Positions 18,401 through 28,500 of a stretch of DNA of 64,000 nucleotides are shown piece by piece. The notes under the pieces were generated by a model. That model saw only the letters and a program-made list of their open reading frames with translations. It ran no database searches and had not been told where the DNA came from. The DNA is taken from the NCBI RefSeq assembly GCF_001623405.1, contig NZ_LUHG01000082.1, positions 1-64,000 on the forward strand, written 5' to 3'. The position numbers were made by a program, and so were the translations under genes. The first letter of the stretch is position 1, and each line of letters begins with the position of its first letter. This DNA is from Hydrotalea flava. GTDB taxonomy: Bacteria; Bacteroidota; Bacteroidia; Chitinophagales; Chitinophagaceae.

Positions 18401-18408
18401 TATTTTTG
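18401..18408 (+). promoter_or_regulatory. TATTTTTG, candidate -7 element of the acyl-CoA dehydrogenase gene
   Basis: An exact match to TAnnTTTG, 20 bases before the start codon. No TTTG was seen at -33. Confidence 0.35.
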
Positions 18409-18428
18409 TGTGCATTAAATTAAACGCT

Positions 18429-19583
18429 ATGGATTTTAAGTTGAGTGAAGAACATTTGATGATTCAAAAAGCTGCTCGTGATTTTGCCAAAAACTATTGT
18501 TTACCAGGTGTAATTGAACGCGATGAACACCAAAAGTTTCCGAAAGAACAAATAGAACAGTTGGCCGATTTAGGTTTTATGGGCATGATGGTGAAACCAG
18601 AATATGGCGGTGCAGGAATGGATACCATTAGTTATGTTTTGGCTATGGAAGAAATTAGTAAAATTGATGCCAGTACCAGTGTGTGTATGAGTGTAAACAA
18701 CAGCTTAGTATGTTATGGTTTACAGGAATTTGGTACAGAAGCCCAAAAACAACAATACCTCACACCGCTTGCACAGGGGAAAAAAGATGGTGAACTCTAT
18801 ATTGGCGCATTTTTATTAAGTGAACCGGAAGCGGGCAGTGATGCTACCTCACAGCAAACAACTGCTGAAGATATGGGTGATTACTATTTATTGAATGGTA
18901 CAAAAAATTGGATTACCAATGGTTCAAGTGCCAGCGTTTACTTAGTAATGGCTCAAACACATCCTGAAAAAGGTGCGCATGGTATCAATACATTTATTGT
19001 TGAAAAAAACTGGCCAGGTGTTACAGTTGGTGCCAAAGAAAATAAACTGGGTATTAGAGGCAGCGATACACATAGTATTTTGTTTAATGATGTAAAAGTG
19101 CCTAAAGCCAATAGAATTGGGGAAGATGGCTTTGGATTTAAGTTTGCCATGAAAACACTGGCAGGTGGCAGAATTGGCATTGCCTCTCAGGCATTGGGTA
19201 TTGCAAGTGGGGCTTATGAACTGGCATTGCAATATGCCAAACAAAGAAAAGCTTTTGGAAAAGAAATTGCCAAACATCAGGCCATTCAATTTAAACTTGC
19301 TGACATGGCCACCCGTATTGATGCTGCCCGTTTGCTTTGTTTAAAAGCTGCCTGGGAAAAAGACCATGGAATGAATTATGACATTAGCAGCTCAATGGCC
19401 AAAGTATATGCGAGTGAAACGGCCATGTGGATTACTGTTGAGGCGGTTCAAATTCATGGTGGATACGGTTACGTGAAAGAATACCATGTTGAACGATTGA
19501 TGCGTGATGCAAAAATTACCCAAATTTATGAAGGTACCAGTGAGGTGCAGCGGATTGTAATTAGCAGAAATATTTTAAAATAA
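18429..19583 (+). CDS. Acyl-CoA dehydrogenase
   Basis: A 384-residue FAD enzyme of fatty acid beta-oxidation, probably for short or medium chains. It makes the trans-2-enoyl-CoA and passes electrons to ETF. The sequence shows AFLLSEPEAGSDA (FAD/substrate segment), NGTKNWITNGSSA, the mid-domain RIGIASQALGIA, and the C-terminal QIYEGTSEVQRIVISRNIL with the catalytic Glu. The start at 18429 (MDFKLSEEH) fits the family. No electron-transfer or enoyl-CoA hydratase genes are adjacent. Confidence 0.95.
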   Translation: MDFKLSEEHLMIQKAARDFAKNYCLPGVIERDEHQKFPKEQIEQLADLGFMGMMVKPEYGGAGMDTISYVLAMEEISKIDASTSVCMSVNNSLVCYGLQEFGTEAQKQQYLTPLAQGKKDGELYIGAFLLSEPEAGSDATSQQTTAEDMGDYYLLNGTKNWITNGSSASVYLVMAQTHPEKGAHGINTFIVEKNWPGVTVGAKENKLGIRGSDTHSILFNDVKVPKANRIGEDGFGFKFAMKTLAGGRIGIASQALGIASGAYELALQYAKQRKAFGKEIAKHQAIQFKLADMATRIDAARLLCLKAAWEKDHGMNYDISSSMAKVYASETAMWITVEAVQIHGGYGYVKEYHVERLMRDAKITQIYEGTSEVQRIVISRNILK

Positions 19584-19627
19584 GCAAATCCGTTTTGCAG
19601 TTATTTGAGTAAGTTTATATAACTGCA

Positions 19628-20812
19628 ATGAAAAAAATCAGCTTCATACTATTTATCTTTTTTTGCAGCCATTTGCCAACCGGGTTGATGGCTGCATCAA
19701 CTGATACGATTAGCGCTCACATGCTGATTCATTTATTAGCTCAACAACAGGTACAGTCTGCTAAGTTTTTTACAACAGGCACATTTCCATCATACAGAAC
19801 ATACCGGTACAATACATCTAAACCAGATGATAATATATTTTTTACGGGACTCATTGTATTCACACTAAAACAATTATATCCTTTAGCAGACAGTGCCGAT
19901 AAAATTTTAATTGATTCCATCATCGAACGTGCAAAGTCTGCTTTCAAAAAATTTAAAAATAAAAAGGGAAGAAATACTTATAATTTCTGGGCAACCCATC
20001 CTTCTGTAGTATTTCCAAATGGTGGTTGGTTAAATCTGATGAACCGATCTATGGCGCTTCCCGATGATATGGATGATACGGTAATTGACTTGTTGGCTTT
20101 AGGCACAGATAGCATCTCTGCCAGTGCAGTACATTTACTGATGCAACAATATACCAATCATTTAAATGGTAAAATAATTCGCAATACAAAGAAGCCACTT
20201 AAAAAATTACGGGCATATTCTACATGGTTTGGGAAAAAAATGCCCATTGATTTTGATGTATGTGTTTTGGCCAATATACTCTATTTTGTTCAGGCCTATC
20301 ATTTACCTTTCACAAAAGCAGATAGTGCCTCGGTGGGTCTTTTAAAAATAAGTATTGAAAAAAAATACATTTTAAACAGCAGTGCGATCATATCCCCACA
20401 TTATCAAAGAACCCCGGTAATTTTGTATCATTTGGCCCGTTTAATGAGTTTGTCTGGTTTTGATTTGCTGGACGAATCTAAACCTGTACTCATGCAAACA
20501 GCGCATCAAATTTTATCAAATTCATCTACTAATTATTTTGATAAAATAATTGTTGCAACCGCTTTATTAAGATGGAGTGAAAATATAAATTCTCCCTTAA
20601 AAATGGGTGTACCTCAAATCCAAAACTTTTTTAAGAATAATCAATTTGTATTTTTTAAGGCCAATATGGGTTCTATTTTACCCAATCCTTTTAAAATGAT
20701 ATTTGAAAAACTGAATATTGGACAGTTTAATTATTATTCACCAGCATACAATATTGTTTTGTTATTAGAATATCTTTTGTTGCAACAACAATACAATCAG
20801 GCTCATCCTTAA
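19628..20812 (+). CDS. Exported protein of unknown function with DDMDD motif
   Basis: A 394-residue protein with a signal peptide (1 to about 22, cleaved near GLMA-AS). I do not recognise a named family. It appears largely alpha-helical with repeated hydrophobic helices, and carries NGGWLNLMNRSMALPDDMDDTVIDLLAL with DDMDD at 146-150. A Pro-Asp-Asp-x-Asp-Asp-Thr stretch like this occurs in the alpha/alpha-toroid fold of terpene cyclases and related proteins, where DxDD is the acid motif. Catalysis of that type in the periplasm would be surprising, so a binding or degrading role on the same fold is equally possible. yggS starts 9 bases after its stop. Confidence 0.6.
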   Translation: MKKISFILFIFFCSHLPTGLMAASTDTISAHMLIHLLAQQQVQSAKFFTTGTFPSYRTYRYNTSKPDDNIFFTGLIVFTLKQLYPLADSADKILIDSIIERAKSAFKKFKNKKGRNTYNFWATHPSVVFPNGGWLNLMNRSMALPDDMDDTVIDLLALGTDSISASAVHLLMQQYTNHLNGKIIRNTKKPLKKLRAYSTWFGKKMPIDFDVCVLANILYFVQAYHLPFTKADSASVGLLKISIEKKYILNSSAIISPHYQRTPVILYHLARLMSLSGFDLLDESKPVLMQTAHQILSNSSTNYFDKIIVATALLRWSENINSPLKMGVPQIQNFFKNNQFVFFKANMGSILPNPFKMIFEKLNIGQFNYYSPAYNIVLLLEYLLLQQQYNQAHP

Positions 20813-20817
20813 ATTTG
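20810..20817 (+). promoter_or_regulatory. TAAATTTG, possible -7 element overlapping a stop codon
   Basis: A TAnnTTTG match that begins in the stop codon of the previous gene and ends only 4 bases before the yggS ATG. If used, the yggS transcript would have almost no leader. It could also be a chance match. Confidence 0.25.
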
Positions 20818-20821
20818 CACT

Positions 20822-21490
20822 ATGGCAGCAGCAATAGAAGTATATCAGCAAATTTTACAGGAATTAAATGTAACCAACACTACTTTAATTGCGGTTAGCA
20901 AAACCAAACCGGTTGAAGATATTGTAGCTTTATACAACGCCGGTCAAAGAGATTTTGGTGAAAATTATGTTCAGGAGTTGATAGATAAAGCTGCATTATT
21001 ACCTACAGATATTCAATGGCATTTTATTGGTCATTTACAAAAAAACAAAGTAAAATACATTGCACCTTTTGTTTATTTAATTCATGGGGTAGATAGTTTG
21101 TCTTTACTGGCTGAAATTAATAAACAAGGGCTAAAATGTAACCGGGTTATTGATTGTTTGTTACAAGTTTATATTGCAAAAGAAGAAACAAAGTTTGGAT
21201 TGAATGCGGAGGAACTAACCGAAATACTATCAACTGTTCAATCAGGTATTTTTTCAAATATTCGGTTAAAGGGATTAATGGGTATGGCAAGCTTTACTGA
21301 AAATCAATCTCAAATTAAATCAGAGTTTCAATATTTGAAGCATTTGTTTGAAAGCTGTAAAAAAAAATATCAAAAGCTATCAGATTTCACCATTCTTTCT
21401 ATGGGAATGAGTAGCGATTATAAAATTGCCATTGCATGTGGCAGCAATATGGTACGTATTGGCAGTTTATTATTTGGCAGCAGGTCATAA
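20822..21490 (+). CDS. YggS-family pyridoxal phosphate homeostasis protein
   Basis: A 222-residue PLP-binding TIM-barrel protein. The lysine that binds PLP lies in TLIAVSKTKP. RDFGENYVQELIDK, IQWHFIGHLQKNKVKYI, and the C-terminal LSMGMSSDYKIAIACGSNMVRIGSLLFG are all family hallmarks. Members lack known catalysis and buffer free PLP in the cytosol. It is probably co-transcribed with the upstream exported protein. The pdxJ gene of PLP synthesis is elsewhere in this window. Confidence 0.94.
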   Translation: MAAAIEVYQQILQELNVTNTTLIAVSKTKPVEDIVALYNAGQRDFGENYVQELIDKAALLPTDIQWHFIGHLQKNKVKYIAPFVYLIHGVDSLSLLAEINKQGLKCNRVIDCLLQVYIAKEETKFGLNAEELTEILSTVQSGIFSNIRLKGLMGMASFTENQSQIKSEFQYLKHLFESCKKKYQKLSDFTILSMGMSSDYKIAIACGSNMVRIGSLLFGSRS

Positions 21491-21514
21491 TCATTCTTAA
21501 TTTCGTATAATGGA

Positions 21515-21561
21515 ATCTGGTTTTGAATTGATATTTATCAAAACAAAACCAGATAATTTTT
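21515..21561 (+). terminator. Probable terminator after yggS
   Basis: A perfect 11-bp stem, ATCTGGTTTTG (21515-21525) with CAAAACCAGAT (21544-21554), then AATTTTT. The 18-base loop is longer than usual. It also lies just after the convergent amidohydrolase gene. Confidence 0.55.
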
Positions 21562-21598
21562 GAGCAGTATTCTTTTAAAATTTCAATCCAATTTTATC

Positions 21599-22891
21599 TT
21601 AAGGATGTGTTTTTGTATATTGAAAAACGATATTACAAAAAGCTTTTACACCTACAGACAACATACTGTCATCAATATAGAAATCCGGAGTATGATGTGG
21701 TGGCGCTTTTGCAGGGTCCATTCCCTTGGGCATTCCACCTAAAAAGAAAAAGAATGCAGGCGCTTTATCACCATAAAAAGAAAAATCCTCGGCTCCGGTA
21801 GTCCAGTCAGATTCTGATACATTATTTTTCCCTGCAGCCAGTTCTAATGCCGGTAAAGTTGCTTTCACTAATTCGGGGTTATTGTAAGTAACTTCTGTTT
21901 TTGTATCAATAGAAACTGTTGCAGTTGCACCGGATGCTTCTGCAATTTTTTCTGCCGTGCGTATCATTCTTTCATGCACATCTTTCTGCATTTTACTGTC
22001 TAATGTTCTAATGGTGCCTTCCATTGTTAATGTTTCCGGAATAATGTTGCTGCGCACTCCACTATTAATTTTACCAACAGTAATTACAACAGGTGCTTTG
22101 GTTAATTCTTCCTGTCTGCTTACAATGGTTTGAAAACTCTGAATAATTTGTGCAGCTATTACAATAGGATCAATTCCGCTCCAGGGTTGCGAGCCATGCG
22201 AAGATTTACCTTTTACTTTTACGGTAAACCAATCGCTGGAAGCCATGGTAGCTCCGGATTTATATTTTATTTTTCCGATTTCGGTTTGAGAATTGATGTG
22301 TAAACCAAAAATAGCATCTACTTTCGGATGGTCCATTACCCCTTCTTTAATCATTAAAGGTGCACCACCTTCTTCATTACCGGGAGGGCCTTCTTCGGCA
22401 GGTTGAAATATGAAAACAACGGTACCGGGTACTTCATTTCTCATTTTTGTAAGCACTGTAGCCGTTCCCATTAAAATAGCAATATGAGAATCATGCCCAC
22501 AGGCATGCATTACGCCCACTTTATTGCCTTCATATTCTCCGGTAACTTTACTGGCAAATGGTAATTGAACGCGTTCAACAACAGGTAGTGCATCTATATC
22601 GGCCCTTAAAGCTACAACGGGGCCAGGCTTGCCGCCTTTTAAGATGGCCACTACACCGGTTTTAGCAACAGGATATTGTACATTTAATCCTAATTTTTTT
22701 AAATAAGCTGCAATGTAGGCGCCTGTATTGTATTCTCTGTTCGATAACTCAGGGAATTGATGGAAATGTCTTCGCCAGGTAATTACCGAATCATTTACAG
22801 CATTTGCATAAGTATTAATGGTATTTGTTTCATTTTGCGCAAATGCCAGTGAAGGCAGCATTAGTAAAAACAGTAGTTTGGCAACTTTCAT
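21599..22891 (-). CDS. M20-family metal-dependent amidohydrolase, exported
   Basis: A 430-residue zinc peptidase/amidohydrolase of the IAA-amino acid hydrolase and N-acyl-amino acid hydrolase type. The signal peptide (about 1-18, LPSLAFA-QN) places it in the periplasm. Metal and catalytic motifs are VALRADIDALPV, GVMHACGHDSHIAILMGTA, and FQPAEEGPPGNEEGGA. The dimerisation domain has HGSQPWSGIDPIV and the last ligand is in TTGAEDFSFY. The substrate, an N-acylated amino acid or peptide, cannot be decided. Confidence 0.9.
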   Translation of the reverse strand: MKVAKLLFLLMLPSLAFAQNETNTINTYANAVNDSVITWRRHFHQFPELSNREYNTGAYIAAYLKKLGLNVQYPVAKTGVVAILKGGKPGPVVALRADIDALPVVERVQLPFASKVTGEYEGNKVGVMHACGHDSHIAILMGTATVLTKMRNEVPGTVVFIFQPAEEGPPGNEEGGAPLMIKEGVMDHPKVDAIFGLHINSQTEIGKIKYKSGATMASSDWFTVKVKGKSSHGSQPWSGIDPIVIAAQIIQSFQTIVSRQEELTKAPVVITVGKINSGVRSNIIPETLTMEGTIRTLDSKMQKDVHERMIRTAEKIAEASGATATVSIDTKTEVTYNNPELVKATLPALELAAGKNNVSESDWTTGAEDFSFYGDKAPAFFFFLGGMPKGMDPAKAPPHHTPDFYIDDSMLSVGVKAFCNIVFQYTKTHP

Positions 22892-22962
22892 AATGTTCGT
22901 TTTGATGGTTGGTATTCAAATGTAATGATTGCTTGGTATAAAATTACTTACTGCTGGTTACA

Positions 22963-24486
22963 TTATTTTTTTATAAACAGATAGGGATCAAATTCAACAA
23001 AATCGCTGGCTTTAATTGGAATGCCTGTTACGGTATTATTTTTGGTTAAAAAGGAAGTAGTAAAAACGCCAAAAGCCGGGTTGTTATAAGTGAGCAGCCA
23101 TTCATCATTATCCAAATATTGCAGTGTTGCCATTAAGTTTTGATGGCTGTTGAATTTGATCAATAAATTGCCTGGATTATTTTTTTCTTCAGAAATAGTG
23201 ATCGTTCCATATAATGTATTTTCATATTGACCTGTATAGGATTTTAAAGGTAACGGTGGTGTATTGCCTTTAATTCGATCTTTCCATCCATCTATCTTTT
23301 TTATTGCTCTTGTTTCTTCATCTAAAAATCCGGGCAATACTGTTTTACTTAAATTTTCAAAAGGTAATTTTAAATAGGCATTTAAAATTTGATAGCGTAG
23401 TAATTCAAAAAAATCCTGATTATCCTGATTGGTAAGAATGGTGATACCCAGATTTTCTTCGGGAACAAAACAGGTATTGGTTACAAATCCAAATGCCCCA
23501 CCGGTATGCCAGAAAACCTGTTTGCCATGGTAATCAGTTTCGAATATACCGAGTCCATAACCACTAAAATGTGACTCACCTCTTTTACGGCTGGAGATGA
23601 TGGTAGCCATATCTCGGGTTGTTCTTAGAACTTCCCAGGGAATAATTCTTTTGCCATTATACCTGCCACTGTCTAATTGCATCATCAGCCATTTGGAAAG
23701 GTCGGAAACACAACTTAACAAACTTCCTGCCGGGCCTAAATTATCTACCTGATCGTAGGGGAGCAGTTGTAGTTTGCCCGAGAATGCAGTGGTATGTGGC
23801 TTGGCAGCGTTGGGCATTCTGCTGATACCATAGCCTAAGGTTTGTGTATGCTCCATTCCTAATGGTTGTATTAAACTATCGTATACATAAACTTCCCAGG
23901 GTTTTCCGGTAACTTTCGGTATAATTTCACCTGCAGTTAAAAAGCAGCTATTGCAATAACCAAAATCCTGCCTGAAAGTACCCGATGGTTTTAAATAGCG
24001 CATTTTGTACATGATTTCATGCCGCGAATTTTTGCTGTCCCAAAAAGAAAAATCGCCCTGAAATGTTTTGGTACCCAAATGATGCGATAGCATATCATGA
24101 ATGGTTACCATTTTGGTTACGGCAGAATCATACAATTGAAAATCGGGAAAATATTTTATAATCTTATCATTTAAAGAAAGCTGATGATCATAAGCCAATT
24201 GTGCAAGAGAGGTAGCTGTAAATAATTTTGAATTACTGGCTATCATAAAAAGCGTGTTTTCATCAACAGGCGCTTTTGTTGTAACATCTCTTACGCCAAA
24301 GCCTTTCATTACTATTATTTTGCCATCTTTTATAATAGCAATGGCTAAACCGGGAATATTCCAGTCCTGCATGCCCTGCTCAATGTAGGTATTTAAACTA
24401 TCTTTAATAAAAGTAGGTTGCGCATTTAGCTTGGTAGTGCCGGTACAAAGCAAAATGAAACTTAGAAAGCTGATCAATTTTCTCAT
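22963..24486 (-). CDS. Serine hydrolase, beta-lactamase family, with C-terminal domain
   Basis: A 507-residue exported protein. A signal peptide (about 1-22, cleaved near LNA-QP) precedes a class C beta-lactamase fold with SxxK at S84-N-S-K87, YxN at Y177-C-N179, and an HTGG motif (WHTGGAFGF). A C-terminal all-beta domain of about 100 residues follows (GQYENTLYGTITISEE), as in many Bacteroidota serine hydrolases. It may act as a peptidase or esterase. It stands upstream of the amidohydrolase on the same strand with 71 bases between, so co-transcription is possible. Confidence 0.87.
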   Translation of the reverse strand: MRKLISFLSFILLCTGTTKLNAQPTFIKDSLNTYIEQGMQDWNIPGLAIAIIKDGKIIVMKGFGVRDVTTKAPVDENTLFMIASNSKLFTATSLAQLAYDHQLSLNDKIIKYFPDFQLYDSAVTKMVTIHDMLSHHLGTKTFQGDFSFWDSKNSRHEIMYKMRYLKPSGTFRQDFGYCNSCFLTAGEIIPKVTGKPWEVYVYDSLIQPLGMEHTQTLGYGISRMPNAAKPHTTAFSGKLQLLPYDQVDNLGPAGSLLSCVSDLSKWLMMQLDSGRYNGKRIIPWEVLRTTRDMATIISSRKRGESHFSGYGLGIFETDYHGKQVFWHTGGAFGFVTNTCFVPEENLGITILTNQDNQDFFELLRYQILNAYLKLPFENLSKTVLPGFLDEETRAIKKIDGWKDRIKGNTPPLPLKSYTGQYENTLYGTITISEEKNNPGNLLIKFNSHQNLMATLQYLDNDEWLLTYNNPAFGVFTTSFLTKNNTVTGIPIKASDFVEFDPYLFIKK

Positions 24487-24585
24487 AAAAATTAAAATAT
24501 AGAGTGGAAGGTACTACATGCAAAGTGAACTGTTTCAAATTGCTTTAAAAATATTCGTTTTCATCAGTTATCATATCATCTATTA

Positions 24586-25452
24586 TTATTGGAACAATAT
24601 TGGCATAACAGTGTAACCTTGTTTACGGAATAATGCAATTAATCCTTCATTTCCACCTAAATGTCCGGCACCAACAGCTATAAAACAGGAAGTTGCTTGC
24701 ATTAATTGTGTTAATTTGGTTACCCAATTTTTATTGCGCTGAACCACCAGTTCATTTTGGTATTGTAGTAAATCATCCTCAGTGGTCAGACTTTGTTGAA
24801 TGCTATCTATGTTCATACGTTTGTACATTGCCACCATATTTTTAAGTTCTATTTTCGACCGATTGAAATGCAGCAGCGTTTCTTTTAACATATTGGCTTG
24901 TTGTTGGTAAGGTATGTCATCCAATATTTTAAATTGAAAACCGGCTGTTTCTAAACCCTCAATTGGAATATGATGCTGTTCTGCAATTTTTTGAATAGAA
25001 GTTTCTAAAGAAATGGGAGTGCAGCCCATTAATGCAGGATATAAGAACGAAGTAATTAGAATGGGTTTATAAAATTGAAAAAAACTGAGATTAATATTTG
25101 TTTTCTCTTGAAAAATATGATTCATAGAATCATAAGCAGGCGTGGATACAAAATTTTTAAGTGTTTGATTGTTTTGCATGGTCATTTCCTGCATCATGTT
25201 ATTAAATAGAGAAGGGTCGTCTAATTTAATTTCAAAATAAACGGTATCAACTTTTTGAATGATGCTGGAAATGGTATCTGGAAGTATAAATTCATTAGGG
25301 CATAATAAGTGGAAGGTACCGAAGATATAGGCATTGGCTGGAAGATGATTGCCTGATATGCGCCAGAGCAATGATTGTTGTTGCGGCTCTTGTGACTGTA
25401 ATAGCAACGGTAATAAAAATAAAAAGAGGTAATATTTCCATTTTGTATTCAT
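24586..25452 (-). CDS. TraB/GumN family protein
   Basis: A 288-residue protein with an N-terminal signal peptide (about 1-20). The family opening LLWRISGNHLPANAYIFGTFHLL is clear, as are the mid-protein EGLETAGFQFKILDDIPYQQQ and the C-terminal FIAVGAGHLGGNEGLIALFRKQGYTV. The two conserved GT/GH segments are thought to form a metal-dependent hydrolase site related to Tiki proteases, but no activity is known for close relatives. It is transcribed alone, downstream of the metal efflux operon's terminator. Confidence 0.87.
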   Translation of the reverse strand: MNTKWKYYLFLFLLPLLLQSQEPQQQSLLWRISGNHLPANAYIFGTFHLLCPNEFILPDTISSIIQKVDTVYFEIKLDDPSLFNNMMQEMTMQNNQTLKNFVSTPAYDSMNHIFQEKTNINLSFFQFYKPILITSFLYPALMGCTPISLETSIQKIAEQHHIPIEGLETAGFQFKILDDIPYQQQANMLKETLLHFNRSKIELKNMVAMYKRMNIDSIQQSLTTEDDLLQYQNELVVQRNKNWVTKLTQLMQATSCFIAVGAGHLGGNEGLIALFRKQGYTVMPILFQ

Positions 25453-25490
25453 GTAATAGTTTTTTGATGAAGAAGCAATACAGCATAATA

Positions 25491-25520
25491 AAGCCGCTTC
25501 ATGAAGATAAGAAGCGGCTT
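25491..25520 (-). terminator. Terminator of the heavy-metal efflux operon
   Basis: A perfect 10-bp GC-rich stem, AAGCCGCTTC (25491-25500) and GAAGCGGCTT (25511-25520), with a 10-base loop. On the minus strand it is followed by TATTAT. It sits 30 bases after the pump gene. Confidence 0.75.
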
Positions 25521-25549
25521 TTAATTTCTACTAAAATTAATATAGAGAA

Positions 25550-28500
25550 TTAGCTTTTTGTTTCAGTAGTATTATCATTATCTGTGAGCGACTTATGTTT
25601 ATTATCTACATTTCTGTAAGCCCATCCAAAGATTAATGGGAATACCCATAGCGAAAAGATCATGGCACATAAAATACCTCCAATTACAACTCTGGCCAAA
25701 GGTCTGGAACTTTCAGAACCAATACCATGTGAGATGGCCGCAGGCAATAAACCAATGGCTGCCATTAAGGCGGTCATCATTACAGGGCGTATGCGCGATT
25801 TAACCCCTTCTTTAATGGCTGAGTATAATGTATTGGACGCACCCTTTATGTTTTCAAGATTGTGCTTAAATACTGTTATCAGTAAAACCCCATCCTGAAT
25901 ACAAATACCAAATAAGGCTATAAAACCAATACCTGCGGAGATACTGAAATTGGTACCCGTTATATGCAGTGCTGCAATTCCACCCACTATTGCAAAAGGC
26001 ACATTTAAAAAAACAAGCCCGGCATCTTTTAAATTGCCAAACATGGTAAACAGCAATAGAAAAATTAATAATAAGCTGATGGGAACTACCTGTGCCAGTC
26101 TATGTTCGGCTCTTTTCTGATTTTCAAAATCGCCCTGCCATGCCATGGTGTAACCGCGTTTTAATTGTACAGCCTGGTCAACTTTTTTCTGCGCTTCTGC
26201 AATCGTACTGCCCATGTCTCTATCGCGTACAGAAAATTTAAGTGCAGAGTAACGTTGGTTATCATCCCTGAAAATTAAGCAGGGGCCTGTTTTTTCTGTG
26301 ATGGTGGCAATTTCTTTAATGGGCACTTTAGAGCCACTTTGTGTTGGCACCAAAAGGTTCCCAATATCTTCCGGTGTTTTTCTGAAATTTTCCGGAAGGC
26401 GAATACGAATATCAAATGTTTTAATACCCTCATACAATGTTGAGGCTGCTAAACCGCCTATAGCCATAGCAACCACTGCATTGGCATCGGCAGTGGCAAC
26501 GCCATACATGGCCATTTTGTTCTGATCAAGATTTACATCTAACTCCGGTTGCCCAATGTTATGGATCACACCCAAATCGGTAATGCCACGAACATTTTTC
26601 AAGATATTATATACTTCCTGTATTTTGCCTTCCATATAATTTAAAGAATCACCATATACTTTTACACTGATGGAACCTTTTACACCGGAAACAGCTTCTT
26701 CTACATTATCCATAATGGGCTGCGAAAAGTTTAGGTCAATACCTGGTATATTGGATAAAGATTTGTTCATTTCTGCAATCAATTCATCTTTGCTAATTTT
26801 AGGTTTCCAGGAATCTTCGGGATATAGCATCACAGAAAATTCATTGTTGTAAAATCCAGCTACATCTGTACCATCATCGGGCCGGCCTGTTTGCGATACT
26901 GCATATTTTACTTGTGGAAAGCCCATTAAAATTTTACGAACCTGTTTTGAAATTTCAACCGATTTATCTAAGGAAATGCTGTAAGGTGTTTGCACCCTTA
27001 ACCAGATAGAACCTTCATCTAATTCAGGTAAAAACTCAGAGCCCAGGTATTTGAAAGAATAAAGACCACCTACCATAATTACCAATGCAATGGGTACAAC
27101 CCATTTTCTTCTTTTGTAAGCACCTGCAAATCCTTTCTGCATAAAACCAGTGAGGGCTTCTACAAAAGGATTGTGTTTTTCGTGCACATTTTTTCTAAGC
27201 AATAAGCTTATTAAAACAGGTACCAGTGTTAGTGTTGTAATCAGTGCACCCAATAAGGCAAAACCCAATGTATAAGCCAATGGCGAGAACATTTTCCCTT
27301 CCACTTTCTGAAAAGCAAAAATGGGTAAGAGGCCTGTTATAATAATCACTTTTGCAAAGAAAATAGCTTTCCCTAATTGGGCTCCATTTTTCCTGATTAA
27401 CCCTAGTTTGGCAATTTTATTGAATCGCTCCATGCCCATTTCTTTGGCTTTATGGTCAAGTATTACAAACATACCTTCCACCATGACGACCGCACCATCT
27501 ATAATAATACCAAAGTCAACTGCACCCAATGATAACAAATTGGCACTCATGCCCATTAAGCGCAAACAAATAAAGGCAAACAACAAGGCCATGGGGATAA
27601 TAATGGAAACAATTAAAGTGGTACGCCAGTTAAACATGAAGAGCGAAACCAATAAGGTAACCAGCAATATGCCTTCCACCAAATTATGCAGTACGGTATG
27701 TGTTGCATAATTAATTAAATCGGTTCTATCGTAATAAGGAACAATTTGTGTATCAGCAGGTAAAATAAACTGATTCAGTTTATCTATTTTATCTTTAATG
27801 GCATTCAATACTTTGGTAGGATTTTCACCTTTGCGCATTAAGATAATGGCTTCTACTACATCGGGTTCATCGGTTGCAACCCTTGTTCCATCCTTGTTTA
27901 CCAAGCCATTTGAACGGGCTACCCAGCCTAAGCGGGGTAAGTTAGAAATTTCAACGTTAGCAACATCTTTTACCAGTACCGGTACCCCGTTGATGTTTTC
28001 AATAATGATGTTTTTGATTTCATTAATATCATTCAATAAACCAATACCTCGCACTACAAAAGCCTGGTTATTTTGAATAATAACATCTCCGCCAATATTA
28101 ATATTTGTTTTTTGTACAGCAGTAAATACATCGAGCGGAGTAATACCCAGATTGGTGAGTTTTTCGGGGTTTACCTGTATTTCATAAGTTTTAGTTTTTC
28201 CGCCAAAACTTACAATATCGCCAACACCGGGAACGGAGCGCAATTGACGATCAATGACCCAGTCTTGCATGGTTTTTAATTCTCTTACATCTCTGATATT
28301 GCTTTTGAGGGTATAGCGATAAATTTCGCCGGTTGGGCCGGTAGGAGGTTGAACTGAAGGATTAACGCCTGCAGGAAGATTGGCATTACCCAACAAATTC
28401 ATTACCTGCTGACGGGCTTGTGGGTCTTTTACATTATCATCAAATATCAATTTTACATAGGACAAGCCAAAAATGGTTGATGAACGAAGACTCACTTTAT

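Noticed and set aside
18942-19289. 115-codon open frame opposite acyl-CoA dehydrogenase
   Set aside because: Shadow of a strongly conserved gene.
27321-27710. 129-codon open frame antisense to the metal pump gene
   Set aside because: It lies entirely inside a well-supported 1063-residue gene and its translation has no family features.
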